The notes under the pieces were generated by a model that saw only the letters and a program-made list of their open reading frames with translations, was not told the DNA's origin and ran no database searches. Below are positions 16,891-24,580 of a stretch of DNA of 64,000 nucleotides, piece after piece. Numbering within the stretch: position 1 is the first letter of the stretch; each line of letters starts with the position of its first letter. Both the position numbers and the translations under genes were made by a program. Source of the stretch: Streptomyces lincolnensis (GTDB lineage: Bacteria; Actinomycetota; Actinomycetes; Streptomycetales; Streptomycetaceae); the NCBI RefSeq assembly GCF_001685355.1, contig NZ_CP016438.1, forward strand, positions 2,728,001-2,792,000, read 5' to 3'.

Positions 16891-17346
16891 TCACCCCCGT
16901 CGTGTCACCAGCCGCAGCAGCCGCTGATTGCTGTCCCGGCGTGCCCAGGCGATGAGGGCGAGCGGCACGATCAGGATCAGCGGCGTGGCCGCGTTCTCCC
17001 CGTTGAAGTAGGTGAGGGTGACGACGAACGCGCCCACCATCAGGCCGCTCAGTGCCACGGCCGCCACGGACTGGAGGACCGGGATCAACAGGGCGATCCC
17101 TCCGGCGAGTTCGAGGAGGCCGACGGTGTACATCCCCGCGCTGCCCCAGCCCATCGTCTCGAAGCCCTCGGCGGCCGAGGGGTGCGCGATCAGCTTGGGC
17201 ACCGCGCTCGCGATCACGTAGAACAGCGCGAGGACGACCTGAAGCGTGCGCAGGGCGATCCGGGCACGGCGCCCACGAGCGGTCGCGGACTCGCCGATGA
17301 CGGGGGAGGAAGCGGCGGGGGTGACGGAAGCGGTGGTCTCGGACAT
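16891..17346 (-). CDS. DoxX family membrane protein
   Basis: A 151-residue protein with four transmembrane helices after a short polar N-terminus, of the DoxX family. The first helix carries LFYVIASAVPKLIAH and the second ELAGGIALLIPVL, as is usual. The family is linked to thiosulfate:quinone reductase in archaea and to oxidative-stress complexes in mycobacteria; the small Streptomyces members have no proven reaction. ATG 17346 has AGGAG upstream. It stands alone. Confidence 0.85.
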   Translation of the reverse strand: MSETTASVTPAASSPVIGESATARGRRARIALRTLQVVLALFYVIASAVPKLIAHPSAAEGFETMGWGSAGMYTVGLLELAGGIALLIPVLQSVAAVALSGLMVGAFVVTLTYFNGENAATPLILIVPLALIAWARRDSNQRLLRLVTRRG

Positions 17347-17436
17347 CGGGGTCTCCTGTGTGAAGCGGTCCGTGATGCAGTCACAGAGGTAGACCGGGGC
17401 CCGTCCGCGAACTCATCGCCGTACCCCGCCCCGTTT

Positions 17437-18114
17437 TCAGGCGGGCACCGCCCGCACCCATATCCGGTCCTCCGTCAGATACCGGTCCACGCGCAGCCCT
17501 GCCTCGCCCAGTGCCTCCTCGAACTGTTCCTTCGTCAGCGGACGGGCCCGGAACGTCTGTGTCCAGGTGGCGTCCGGGAACTCGTACTCCGCGCGCACCG
17601 AGTGCACTCCGCCGCCGAGCGGCTCCGAGGAGGCGATCCGGAGGGTGAAGCCGCTGGGGTCGACCCGCTCACGCGGCACACGGGTGTGGTAGTCCTCGCC
17701 CTCACGCTGGATGAGCACACAGCCGCCCGGCGCGACATGGCGGACACAGGTGCGCAGCAGCCCGCGCCGCACCTCCACGTCCCCGGCGTGGACCAGGAAC
17801 GACGCCAGCAGCACCACGTCGAACGTCTCGCCCAGGTCGAGGTCCTCGATCGGAGCGCATATGGTGCGCGCCCCGCGGACGCGCTCCAGCATCTCGGCGG
17901 ACTCGTCCACCGCCGTCACCGTCAGGCCCCGCTCCTGGAGCGGATGGGTCATGCGTCCCACTCCGCTGCCCAGTTCCAGGATGTGCGCGCCCGCCGGTAC
18001 CGCCCCGGCGACGATGTCCGGCTCGGGTCCCACCGGCAGCCGTGAGTAGAGCTCGACGGCACAGCCGTCCGGGGTGATCGCTCCGGGCCCGGTCCCCTGA
18101 TATCCCGCTCGCAT
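17437..18114 (-). CDS. SAM-dependent methyltransferase (class I)
   Basis: A 225-residue methyltransferase. The SAM-binding motif I is HILELGSGVGRMTH (about residue 48), followed by VTAVDESAEML and, at the end of strand 4, FDVVLLASFLVH. The C-terminal half has the mixed sheet of small-molecule methyltransferases; the substrate is unknown. I use ATG 18114 because GGAG lies 6 bases upstream of it; ATG 18126 in the same frame would add four residues but has no ribosome site. It is followed by DoxX after about 90 bp on the same strand. Confidence 0.8.
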   Translation of the reverse strand: MRAGYQGTGPGAITPDGCAVELYSRLPVGPEPDIVAGAVPAGAHILELGSGVGRMTHPLQERGLTVTAVDESAEMLERVRGARTICAPIEDLDLGETFDVVLLASFLVHAGDVEVRRGLLRTCVRHVAPGGCVLIQREGEDYHTRVPRERVDPSGFTLRIASSEPLGGGVHSVRAEYEFPDATWTQTFRARPLTKEQFEEALGEAGLRVDRYLTEDRIWVRAVPA

Positions 18115-18206
18115 CTTCAGCTCCATGCCCGTCCAACGGCCCGTATCCGCACGGCCGTTCCCTCCCACGGCCCCTTCACCCGGACGAGTGAGCCCCCGAG
18201 CCCGGC

Positions 18207-19106
18207 CTACAGCGGAAACCAGCCGTGCCCGACGTACCAGTGGCCGCCCGCCCGCAGGTGGTCCCCCACCGCCCGCTCCACCGACGTACGCCGAGGCAGG
18301 TTCTCCGCCGGCAGGTCCGGGTCCCCGAAGACGAACTGGACCGGCTCGGTGTCCGACGGCTCCGTGTCCTCGCGGGCGACCCGGAAGCGCTCCTGGAACC
18401 GGATGATGTTGGAGTCGGCGAGCAGATACCGCTTCAGCTGCGGGTCGAGCAGCCAGGAGTGGCAGAGCGCCGCCGGGTACTTCTCCTCGGGGTGGTGCCG
18501 CGCGAAGAACTCCCGGGCCAGTGCCAGCGAGCGGTCGCAGGCGGCCGGTGACAGCGGGCCGAGGAAGTCGGGGATGTGCAGGTTGAGACAGGGCGTGCCG
18601 GGGGCCACGTCCAGTCCGGCCGCCGCGAGCGCCCGCACCGTGCGCTCCCCGCACCGCGCCCGCTCGAACTGGAGCCGCCCCAACTGGTAGAGCTCGCCCC
18701 GGAAGTGATGGGTCAGCCAGTGGGGCGCCAGGACGCCCGGCAGGCCGTAGCGCCTGCGGTGCACGGCCATGTTGCGCCCGAGGTCGGCGAGGGTGTGCCG
18801 GGAGACGTCGGCGGGCACGCCGAGCTCGCGGTGGTACGCGCGCGTGTGCGGCAGCGCGGCCACGAACACGTACGCGGGAAAGCAACGCTGCAAGGCACCC
18901 GACGGCCAGTCCAGCTCGGGCAGCTCGACCGAGCCGCCGATCCCGCCCATGTCCCGGACGAGCTCCTCGACCGACGCCTCCAGGAACGGCCGCAGTTCCG
19001 GGTCGTCCATGACCCGCCGGCCCATCCTGACGAGTTCGTTGATGTCCTCGTGCGAGACGGCGAGGTCCAGCAGCACCTCGGCCAGCTCGTCGGCATCCGG
19101 CAGCAC
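18207..19106 (-). CDS. Acyltransferase-domain (DUF5596-like) protein
   Basis: A 299-residue soluble protein resembling actinobacterial proteins annotated as acyltransferase-domain or DUF5596, with an N-terminal helical region and a GNAT-like C-terminal half. Conserved-looking stretches are NLHIPDFLGPLSP, CHSWLLDPQLKRYL and SNIIRFQERF. The reaction is not known. The GTG at 19106 (VLPDADELAEVLLDLAVS) is used, with a G-rich site about 9 bases upstream; the frame continues upstream but with an arginine- and histidine-rich sequence unlike a protein start. The divergent neighbour is a small membrane protein. Confidence 0.7.
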   Translation of the reverse strand: MLPDADELAEVLLDLAVSHEDINELVRMGRRVMDDPELRPFLEASVEELVRDMGGIGGSVELPELDWPSGALQRCFPAYVFVAALPHTRAYHRELGVPADVSRHTLADLGRNMAVHRRRYGLPGVLAPHWLTHHFRGELYQLGRLQFERARCGERTVRALAAAGLDVAPGTPCLNLHIPDFLGPLSPAACDRSLALAREFFARHHPEEKYPAALCHSWLLDPQLKRYLLADSNIIRFQERFRVAREDTEPSDTEPVQFVFGDPDLPAENLPRRTSVERAVGDHLRAGGHWYVGHGWFPL

Positions 19107-19182
19107 GTGGTGAACCCCCTGTTCGGGCCCCCGGCCGGAGCCCTGTGGTGAACGCTCGCTCCGAAGAGTACGTTGCAGACAG

Positions 19183-19211
19183 GAGTGGTGATCCGGGGAG
19201 TGGTGATCCGG
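19183..19211. repeat. 15-bp direct repeat at the DUF6343 start
   Basis: GAGTGGTGATCCGG occurs at 19183-19196 and 19198-19211, directly before the ATG at 19212. The duplication also doubles the purine-rich ribosome site (AGGAG in copy 1, GGGGAG in copy 2). Confidence 0.7.
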
Positions 19212-19511
19212 ATGCGTACGGGCAGTGAACCGAGGACGGCGCGCAGTGCGCTGCGGGTCCGTTTCTGGCTGAGCGTGTGGGGGCTGATCTGGGCGGTCTT
19301 CGGCACGGTCGCCTTCGCCCTCGCCGGGCGGCCGGGCTGGGCGATCGCCTGCGGGGTGCTGTGGCTGGTGGTCACCGCCGACCTGATCATGATCCTCAGG
19401 CACATCCGGCAGGGGCCGCACTACCAGCCGGGCCCGGACATCCCGCCGTACCGCCCGGCGGAGAATCCTCGCCCCCAACCACCGGAGAACCGTCGCCCCG
19501 GGCCACCGTAG
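19212..19511 (+). CDS. Small membrane protein, DUF6343-like
   Basis: A 99-residue protein with two transmembrane helices (about residues 17-38 and 42-64) after the sequence MRTGSEPRTARSALRVRF, then a proline-rich cytoplasmic tail. This matches the small Streptomyces DUF6343 family, of unknown role. ATG 19212 is chosen; in-frame GTG codons occur a few bases upstream within a duplicated ribosome-site region, so the exact start is open. It converges with the TPR gene 30 bp downstream. Confidence 0.7.
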   Translation: MRTGSEPRTARSALRVRFWLSVWGLIWAVFGTVAFALAGRPGWAIACGVLWLVVTADLIMILRHIRQGPHYQPGPDIPPYRPAENPRPQPPENRRPGPP

Positions 19512-19541
19512 AGGCGCGAGCCGGCGGGTGCGGTCCGCGCC

Positions 19542-19922
19542 TCACGTCTCGAAGCGCGCCGCCTTCAGGAACTCGGGCTTGGGGTCCAGCGCGGCCGCCA
19601 GCCGGAAGTGGCGCCTGGCCTGCTCGGGCCGGCTCTGTCGCTCGTAGGTCCGGGCGAGCGCGAAGTGCGCGAACGCGTTGTCCGGTTCGCGTTCCAGGAC
19701 GATGGTGAACTCCAGCTCGGCGGGCCGCAGTTGCGCCGCCGCGAAGAAGGCGCGGGCGCGCAGCAGCCGTGCGGCGGTGTTCTCCGGGTGCGCGGCGATG
19801 ACTGGGTCGAGCAGTTTCACCGCACCCCGCGGGTCCCGCGCGGCGAGCAGCTGCTCGGCGGCACGGAAGTCGATGACGTGCGTCTCCGGAGTACGTCCGG
19901 TCGATCCGCTGGTCTCGGGCAC
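19542..19922 (-). CDS. TPR repeat protein
   Basis: A 126-residue protein built of about three tetratricopeptide repeats (AEQLLAARDPRGAVKLLDPV, NTAARLLRARAFFAAAQLRP and NAFAHFALARTYERQSRPEQ regions). It is expected to be a cytoplasmic adaptor for protein contacts. GTG 19922 has AAGGA about 9 bp upstream. It lies 50 bp downstream of coaE on the same strand and may be cotranscribed. No partner is evident. Confidence 0.8.
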   Translation of the reverse strand: MPETSGSTGRTPETHVIDFRAAEQLLAARDPRGAVKLLDPVIAAHPENTAARLLRARAFFAAAQLRPAELEFTIVLEREPDNAFAHFALARTYERQSRPEQARRHFRLAAALDPKPEFLKAARFET

Positions 19923-19972
19923 GGCAGAGTCCTTCCCTCACTGGAAGGGTTCAACGCCCGGACGGCGGTCCG

Positions 19973-20602
19973 CTATTCCTGAGGGGCCTCTGGAGCCTTG
20001 CGAGGCGCGTGTGCCCTGCGGACGAGTTCGTCCCATACGTCCCGCACGCGCTGCCGCAGCTCTTCCAGCGGTACGTCGTTGTCGACGACAATGTCCGCGA
20101 TTTCCCGGCGCTTGTCCCGGGTGGCCTGGGCGGCCATGCGCGCGCGTGCGTCCTGCTCGGTCATGCCGCGCAGCCTCACGAGCCGGTCGAGCTGGGTCTC
20201 GGGGCTCGCGTCGACGACGACCACGACGTCGTAGAGCGGCGCGAGGCCGTTCTCCGTGAGGAGTGGGACGTCGTGGACGACGACGGAGTCCTCGGCGGCC
20301 GCGCTCTCCAGTTCGCGGGAGCGGGCGCCCACCAAGGGGTGCACGATCGAGTTCAGTACGGCGAGCCTGTCGGCGTCGGCGAAGACGATCGAGCCGAGTT
20401 TCGGCCGGTCCAGGCTGCCGTCGGCCGCGAGCACCTCCGTACCGAAGGCGTCGACGACGGCGGCGAGACCGGGCGTACCCGGTGCCACGACCTCGCGCGC
20501 GATACGGTCCGCGTCGATCAGTACGGCCCCGCACTCCACGAGCAGCCGCGACACCTCGCTCTTGCCGGCACCGATACCGCCGGTCAGGCCCACCTTCAAC
20601 AT
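19973..20602 (-). CDS. coaE: Dephospho-CoA kinase
   Basis: Catalyses ATP-dependent phosphorylation of dephospho-CoA, the last step of coenzyme A synthesis. The P-loop is [11 protein letters not shown] (residues 4-14); [10 protein letters not shown] and the lid region with [17 protein letters not shown] follow, as in the family. At 209 residues it has the usual length, without the C-terminal fusion domain of mycobacterial CoaE. ATG 20602 gives MLKVGLTGG, the normal beginning; an upstream ATG would add eight residues. The position next to PAC2 and near rpsA and polA is the usual actinobacterial neighbourhood. Confidence 0.95.
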   Translation of the reverse strand: MLKVGLTGGIGAGKSEVSRLLVECGAVLIDADRIAREVVAPGTPGLAAVVDAFGTEVLAADGSLDRPKLGSIVFADADRLAVLNSIVHPLVGARSRELESAAAEDSVVVHDVPLLTENGLAPLYDVVVVVDASPETQLDRLVRLRGMTEQDARARMAAQATRDKRREIADIVVDNDVPLEELRQRVRDVWDELVRRAHAPRKAPEAPQE

Positions 20603-20653
20603 GACCGGCAGCTTAGGCCCTGCCACCGACGGCGCACCCGGCAGGACCGCCCT

Positions 20654-21592
20654 TCAGCCGTCGCCCTCCCGCTCGGCCAGGAACCGCTCGAACTCCCGCC
20701 CGATCTCGTCCGCCGAGGGGATCTCGACGGGCTCGGCGAGCATGTTGCCGCGGGTCTCGGCGCCCGAAGCGGCGTCGTACTGGTGCTCAAGGCCCTGGAC
20801 GAGGGCGACGAGCTCCTCGTCGCCCTCCTGGATCTGCCGGTCGATCTCGGTCTGCGTGCGGTGGGCGTCCGTGCGCAGGGAGTGCGCGATGCCCGGCAGG
20901 ACCAGGCCGGTCGCCGCCGTGATGGACTCCAGGACCGTCAGCGCCGCGTCCGGGTAGGGGGAACGGGCGATGTAGTGCGGCACGTGCGCGGCGACGCCCA
21001 GGACGTCGTGGCCGGCCTCCATGAGGCGGTACTCGACCAGGGCCTCGGCGCTGCCGGGCACCTGGGCCTCCTCGAAGGGGCTGCGGTGGCCGGGGACGAG
21101 GTCGGCGCGGTTGCCGTGCGGGGTCAGGCCCACCGGGCGGGTGTGCGGGACGCCCATGGGGATGCCGTGGAAGTTCACCGACAGCCGGACACCGAGCCGC
21201 TCCACGATCTGCTGGACGGCCGCGGCGAACCGCTCCCACTCCACGTCCGGCTCGGGCCCGGACAGCAGCAGGAAGGGCGCCCCGGTGGCGTCCTGGACGA
21301 GGCGCACGTCGATGGTCGGTTCCTCGTACGCCGCCCAGCGGTCGCGCTTGAACGTCAGCAGCGGGCGCCGGGCCCGGTAGTCGACCAGCCGGTCGTGGTC
21401 GAAGCGGGCGACGACCTGTTGGGGCAGCGAGTCGAGGAGCCGGTCGACGATCTGGTCGCCGGTCTCGCCCGCGTCGATGTATCCGTCGAAGTGGTAGAGC
21501 ATGACAAGTCCGGCCGACTCCTGGGCGAGCGCCATGTCCACCACGGCGAGGCCCTTCGGCTCCCATGCGTACAAACCCTGCGGATCAAGCAC
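20654..21592 (-). CDS. PAC2 family protein
   Basis: A 312-residue member of the PAC2 (proteasome assembly chaperone 2-like) family. Features include [20 protein letters not shown] near residue 35, the [14 protein letters not shown] segment and a C-terminal acidic helical tail ([12 protein letters not shown]). In actinobacteria these proteins have been linked by fold to proteasome assembly chaperones, but no function is established. GTG 21592 has GAGGAGGAG about 9 bp upstream. It lies between rpsA and coaE, all on the minus strand, with a 256-bp gap to rpsA containing a terminator and a repeat. Confidence 0.85.
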   Translation of the reverse strand: MLDPQGLYAWEPKGLAVVDMALAQESAGLVMLYHFDGYIDAGETGDQIVDRLLDSLPQQVVARFDHDRLVDYRARRPLLTFKRDRWAAYEEPTIDVRLVQDATGAPFLLLSGPEPDVEWERFAAAVQQIVERLGVRLSVNFHGIPMGVPHTRPVGLTPHGNRADLVPGHRSPFEEAQVPGSAEALVEYRLMEAGHDVLGVAAHVPHYIARSPYPDAALTVLESITAATGLVLPGIAHSLRTDAHRTQTEIDRQIQEGDEELVALVQGLEHQYDAASGAETRGNMLAEPVEIPSADEIGREFERFLAEREGDG

Positions 21593-21691
21593 TGTGACCG
21601 CTCCTCCTCGTGTTCGTACAGCACAACACGCCCTGGAACAGCGGCATTCCCACAGCCGCCCCTGATCAGCCCATCTCTTACGGTCTTTCAT

Positions 21692-21748
21692 GACGGGGAA
21701 CGACAAACGCGCCCCGTCAGGGGCGCGGGGAACTGCGCGACAAGCCCC
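21692..21748 (-). repeat. Dispersed Streptomyces repeat copy (minus orientation) with hairpin
   Basis: Bases 21719-21748 read, on the minus strand, GGGGCTTGTCGCGCAGTTCC followed by CCGCGCCCCT: the same core found at 31791, 31909, 32027 and 61366. It is flanked by a 7-bp hairpin (GACGGGG 21692-21698, CCCCGTC 21712-21718). It lies between the rpsA terminator and the PAC2 gene. Confidence 0.75.
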
Positions 21749-21784
21749 CACCGGCCGGCGGCGAAAACGAAACCCGGACAACGC

Positions 21785-21818
21785 TGAGGGGCCGCACCTC
21801 GAAAGGTACGGCCCCTCA
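21785..21818 (-). terminator. rpsA terminator
   Basis: A 10-bp perfect stem (TGAGGGGCCG / CGGCCCCTCA) with a further 4 bp paired inside after one mismatch. It lies 31 bp beyond the rpsA stop, and on the minus strand it is followed by a T-rich tract (TTTCGTTTTC). Confidence 0.8.
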
Positions 21819-21848
21819 ACTCAACCGCTAAGCCTCAGCGGCAGGCGT

Positions 21849-23360
21849 TCAGCTCTGGCCACCCGCGAGCTTCTCGCGAAGCGCGGCAAGCGCCTCGTCC
21901 GAAGCCAGCGCGCCGGAGGTGTCCGCACCCTCGGAGGAGTACGAACCGCCACCGCCGCCGCCACCACCCGCGGCCGGAGCGGCACCCGCAGCGTCCCCGC
22001 CCTCGGCGGCAGCAGCCGCGTCGGCCTCGCGGGACTTGATGACCTGCTGCTGGTGCTGCTCGAAGCGGGTCTGCGCCTCGGCGTACTGGTTCTCCCACAC
22101 CTCACGCTGGGACTCGTAGCCCTCGAGCCAGTCGTTGGTCTCGGGGTCGAAGCCCTCGGGGTAGATGTAGTTGCCCTGGTCGTCGTACGACGCGGCCATG
22201 CCGTACAGGGTCGGGTCGAACTCGACCGAGGCCGGGTCCGAACCGAACGCCTCGTTGGCCTGCTTCAGCGAGAGGCTGATGCGACGGCGCTCGAGGTCGA
22301 TGTCGATGACCTTGACGAAGATCTCGTCGTTGACCTGGACGACCTGCTCCGGGATCTCCACGTGGCGCTCGGCCAGCTCGGAGATGTGGACCAGACCCTC
22401 GATGCCCTCGTCCACGCGGACGAACGCACCGAACGGAACCAGCTTCGTGACCTTGCCGGGCACGACCTGGCCGATCTGGTGGGTCCGGGCGAACTGCTGC
22501 CACGGGTCTTCCTGGGTCGCCTTCAGCGACAGGGAGACACGCTCGCGGTCCATGTCGACGTCGAGAACCTCGACGGTGACTTCCTGGCCGACCTCGACAA
22601 CCTCGGAGGGGTGGTCGATGTGCTTCCAGGAGAGCTCGGACACGTGGACCAGGCCGTCGACGCCACCCAGGTCCACGAAGGCACCGAAGTTGACGATCGA
22701 GGAGACCACACCGGAACGGACCTGACCCTTCTGGAGGGTCGTGAGGAACGTCTGGCGGACCTCGGACTGGGTCTGCTCCAGCCAGGCACGGCGGGACAGG
22801 ACCACGTTGTTGCGGTTCTTGTCCAGCTCGATGATCTTGGCCTCGAGCTCCTTGCCCACGTAGGGCTGGAGGTCGCGAACGCGGCGCATCTCGACCAGGG
22901 AGGCCGGGAGGAAGCCACGGAGGCCGATGTCGAGGATGAGACCACCCTTGACGACCTCGATGACGGTACCGGTGACGATGCCGTCCTCTTCCTTGATCTT
23001 CTCGATGGTGCCCCAGGCGCGCTCGTACTGGGCGCGCTTCTTCGAGAGGATCAGGCGGCCTTCCTTGTCCTCCTTCTGGAGAACAAGGGCTTCGATCTCG
23101 TCACCGACGGCGACGACCTCGTTGGGGTCGACGTCGTGCTTGATCGAGAGCTCGCGGCTCGGGATGACACCTTCGGTCTTGTAACCGATGTCGAGCAGGA
23201 CCTCGTCCCGGTCGACCTTCACGATGACGCCGTCGACGATGTCGCCGTCGTTGAAGTACTTGATCGTCTCGTCGATCGCGGCGAGGAAGGCTTCCTCGTT
23301 ACCGATGTCGTTGACCGCTACCTGCGGAGTGGTAGAGGTGGTCTCGGTGCTGCTCGTCAT
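21849..23360 (-). CDS. rpsA: 30S ribosomal protein S1
   Basis: Ribosomal protein S1, 503 residues, with four S1 (OB-fold) repeats at about residues 36-105, 122-190, 208-277 and 293-363. Examples are GDIVDGVIVKVDRDEVLLDI and GAFVDLGGVDGLVHVSELSW. Actinobacterial S1 has four repeats rather than the six of E. coli. The C-terminal 130 residues are not S1 domains and end in a Gly/Ala/Ser-rich tail. ATG 23360 gives the Thr/Ser-rich N-terminus typical of the genus. Codon choice is highly biased, as expected for an abundant protein. A strong promoter lies 200 bp upstream and a terminator follows the gene, so it is monocistronic. Confidence 0.97.
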   Translation of the reverse strand: MTSSTETTSTTPQVAVNDIGNEEAFLAAIDETIKYFNDGDIVDGVIVKVDRDEVLLDIGYKTEGVIPSRELSIKHDVDPNEVVAVGDEIEALVLQKEDKEGRLILSKKRAQYERAWGTIEKIKEEDGIVTGTVIEVVKGGLILDIGLRGFLPASLVEMRRVRDLQPYVGKELEAKIIELDKNRNNVVLSRRAWLEQTQSEVRQTFLTTLQKGQVRSGVVSSIVNFGAFVDLGGVDGLVHVSELSWKHIDHPSEVVEVGQEVTVEVLDVDMDRERVSLSLKATQEDPWQQFARTHQIGQVVPGKVTKLVPFGAFVRVDEGIEGLVHISELAERHVEIPEQVVQVNDEIFVKVIDIDLERRRISLSLKQANEAFGSDPASVEFDPTLYGMAASYDDQGNYIYPEGFDPETNDWLEGYESQREVWENQYAEAQTRFEQHQQQVIKSREADAAAAAEGGDAAGAAPAAGGGGGGGGSYSSEGADTSGALASDEALAALREKLAGGQS

Positions 23361-23742
23361 GTGGGAAAGGGCTCCGGTACGGACGGTGAGTCGTAGGTAC
23401 TGCTTACGCCGGGAGCCCGTTTCGCTCTGAAGAAGCCGGACAGCCAAGGAAGCGCCACACCAATAAAACTCTGGTGGCGCCTCGACAACCGAGGGGACAT
23501 ACAACAGATGCGAGCGCAGCCTGCTACGTCTGAGGAGCGCAGGCCCGCAGCGCAACTTGTAGCATACGGGGGCAGCCAGGCAGGGTCAATGCGCGAAGGC
23601 GCACACCCGGGGCGGATCGCCGCATACCCGGCACAAGAACTGTCTCTGGAGGCCATGCGGGCCCAGGACACCTCTTCCGTGACACCCCCGGAAGGGGGTG
23701 GCGTCGCAGATGTGACCGAAGAGTACGACGAGGGAGCAGATC
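23361..23742. other. Divergent intergenic region between rpsA and methyltransferase gene
   Basis: About 380 bp with no convincing protein gene. It holds the rpsA promoter (23561-23589) and its roughly 195-base leader. The right-hand part carries the upstream region of the methyltransferase gene, with a purine-rich AGGGAG at 23731-23736. Confidence 0.6.
23561..23589 (-). promoter_or_regulatory. rpsA promoter, HrdB/sigma-70 type
   Basis: On the minus strand TTGACC (23589-23584) and TATGCT (23566-23561) are separated by exactly 17 bases, a near-consensus vegetative promoter. Transcription would begin near 23554, giving a leader of about 195 bases before the rpsA ATG, long enough for autoregulation by S1. 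Confidence 0.75.
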
Positions 23743-24576
23743 ATCCAAGAGTCCACATCGTCCGAGCCGCAGCCGCGGCCGGAGTCCGAGCCGGCGGCCA
23801 CCCGCCGCACCGCCGACGTCGCGGAGAGCTCCCGGGCCAACCGGGGCTGGTGGGACCGCAACGCGGACGAGTACCAGGTCGAGCACGGCACGTTCCTCGG
23901 GGACGACCGTTTCGTGTGGGGTCCCGAGGGCCTCGACGAGGTGGAGGCCGAGCTGCTCGGCCCGCCGGAGGAGCTGAAGGGCCGGGACGTCCTGGAGATC
24001 GGCGCCGGCGCGGCCCAGTGCGCGCGCTGGCTGGCCGCGCAGGGTGCCCGGCCGGTCGCCCTGGACATCTCCCACCGCCAGCTCCAGCACGCGCTGCGGA
24101 TCGGCGGCGCGTTCCCCCTCGTATGCGCCGACGCGAGCGCGCTGCCCTTCGCGGACGGCTCCTTCGACCTGGCGTGCTCGGCGTACGGGGCGCTGCCGTT
24201 CGTCGCCGACCCGTGTCTGGTCCTGCGCGAGCTGCACCGGGTGCTGCGCCCCGGGGGCCGGCTCGTGTTCTCGGTGACGCATCCGATCCGCTGGGCGTTC
24301 CCGGACGAGCCGGGCCCGGAGGGCCTGTCCGTGTCGGCCTCCTACTTCGACCGCACTCCGTACGTCGAGCAGGACGAGCAGGGCCGCGCGGTGTACGTCG
24401 AGCACCACCGGACGCTCGGTGACCGGGTGCGCGACATCGCGGCGTCGGGTTTCCGTCTGGTGGATCTGGTCGAGCCGGAGTGGCCGGCCTGGAACAGCTC
24501 GGAGTGGGGCGGCTGGTCGCCGCTGCGCGGGAATCTGATCCCGGGGACGGCGATCTTCGTGTGCGTACGAGACTGA
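23743..24576 (+). CDS. SAM-dependent methyltransferase; start codon unusual
   Basis: Class I methyltransferase with motif I VLEIGAGAAQCARWL, VALDISHRQL and FDLACSAYGALPFV, and a C-terminal part with VTHPIRWAFPDEPG, of the UbiE/phenolic type. The substrate is unknown. The conserved-looking stretch RANRGWWDRNADEYQVEHG lies upstream of the first ordinary in-frame start (GTG 23914), so translation must begin earlier. Yet from the in-frame stop at 23713 to 23914 there is no ATG, GTG, TTG or CTG. An ATC at 23743, 6 bases after AGGGAG, is the best-placed candidate and is used here; a frameshift or sequence error is the alternative. The stop is 5 bp before the hrpB start, so the two are cotranscribed. 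Confidence 0.7.
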   Translation: MQESTSSEPQPRPESEPAATRRTADVAESSRANRGWWDRNADEYQVEHGTFLGDDRFVWGPEGLDEVEAELLGPPEELKGRDVLEIGAGAAQCARWLAAQGARPVALDISHRQLQHALRIGGAFPLVCADASALPFADGSFDLACSAYGALPFVADPCLVLRELHRVLRPGGRLVFSVTHPIRWAFPDEPGPEGLSVSASYFDRTPYVEQDEQGRAVYVEHHRTLGDRVRDIAASGFRLVDLVEPEWPAWNSSEWGGWSPLRGNLIPGTAIFVCVRD

Positions 24577-24580
24577 GGGC

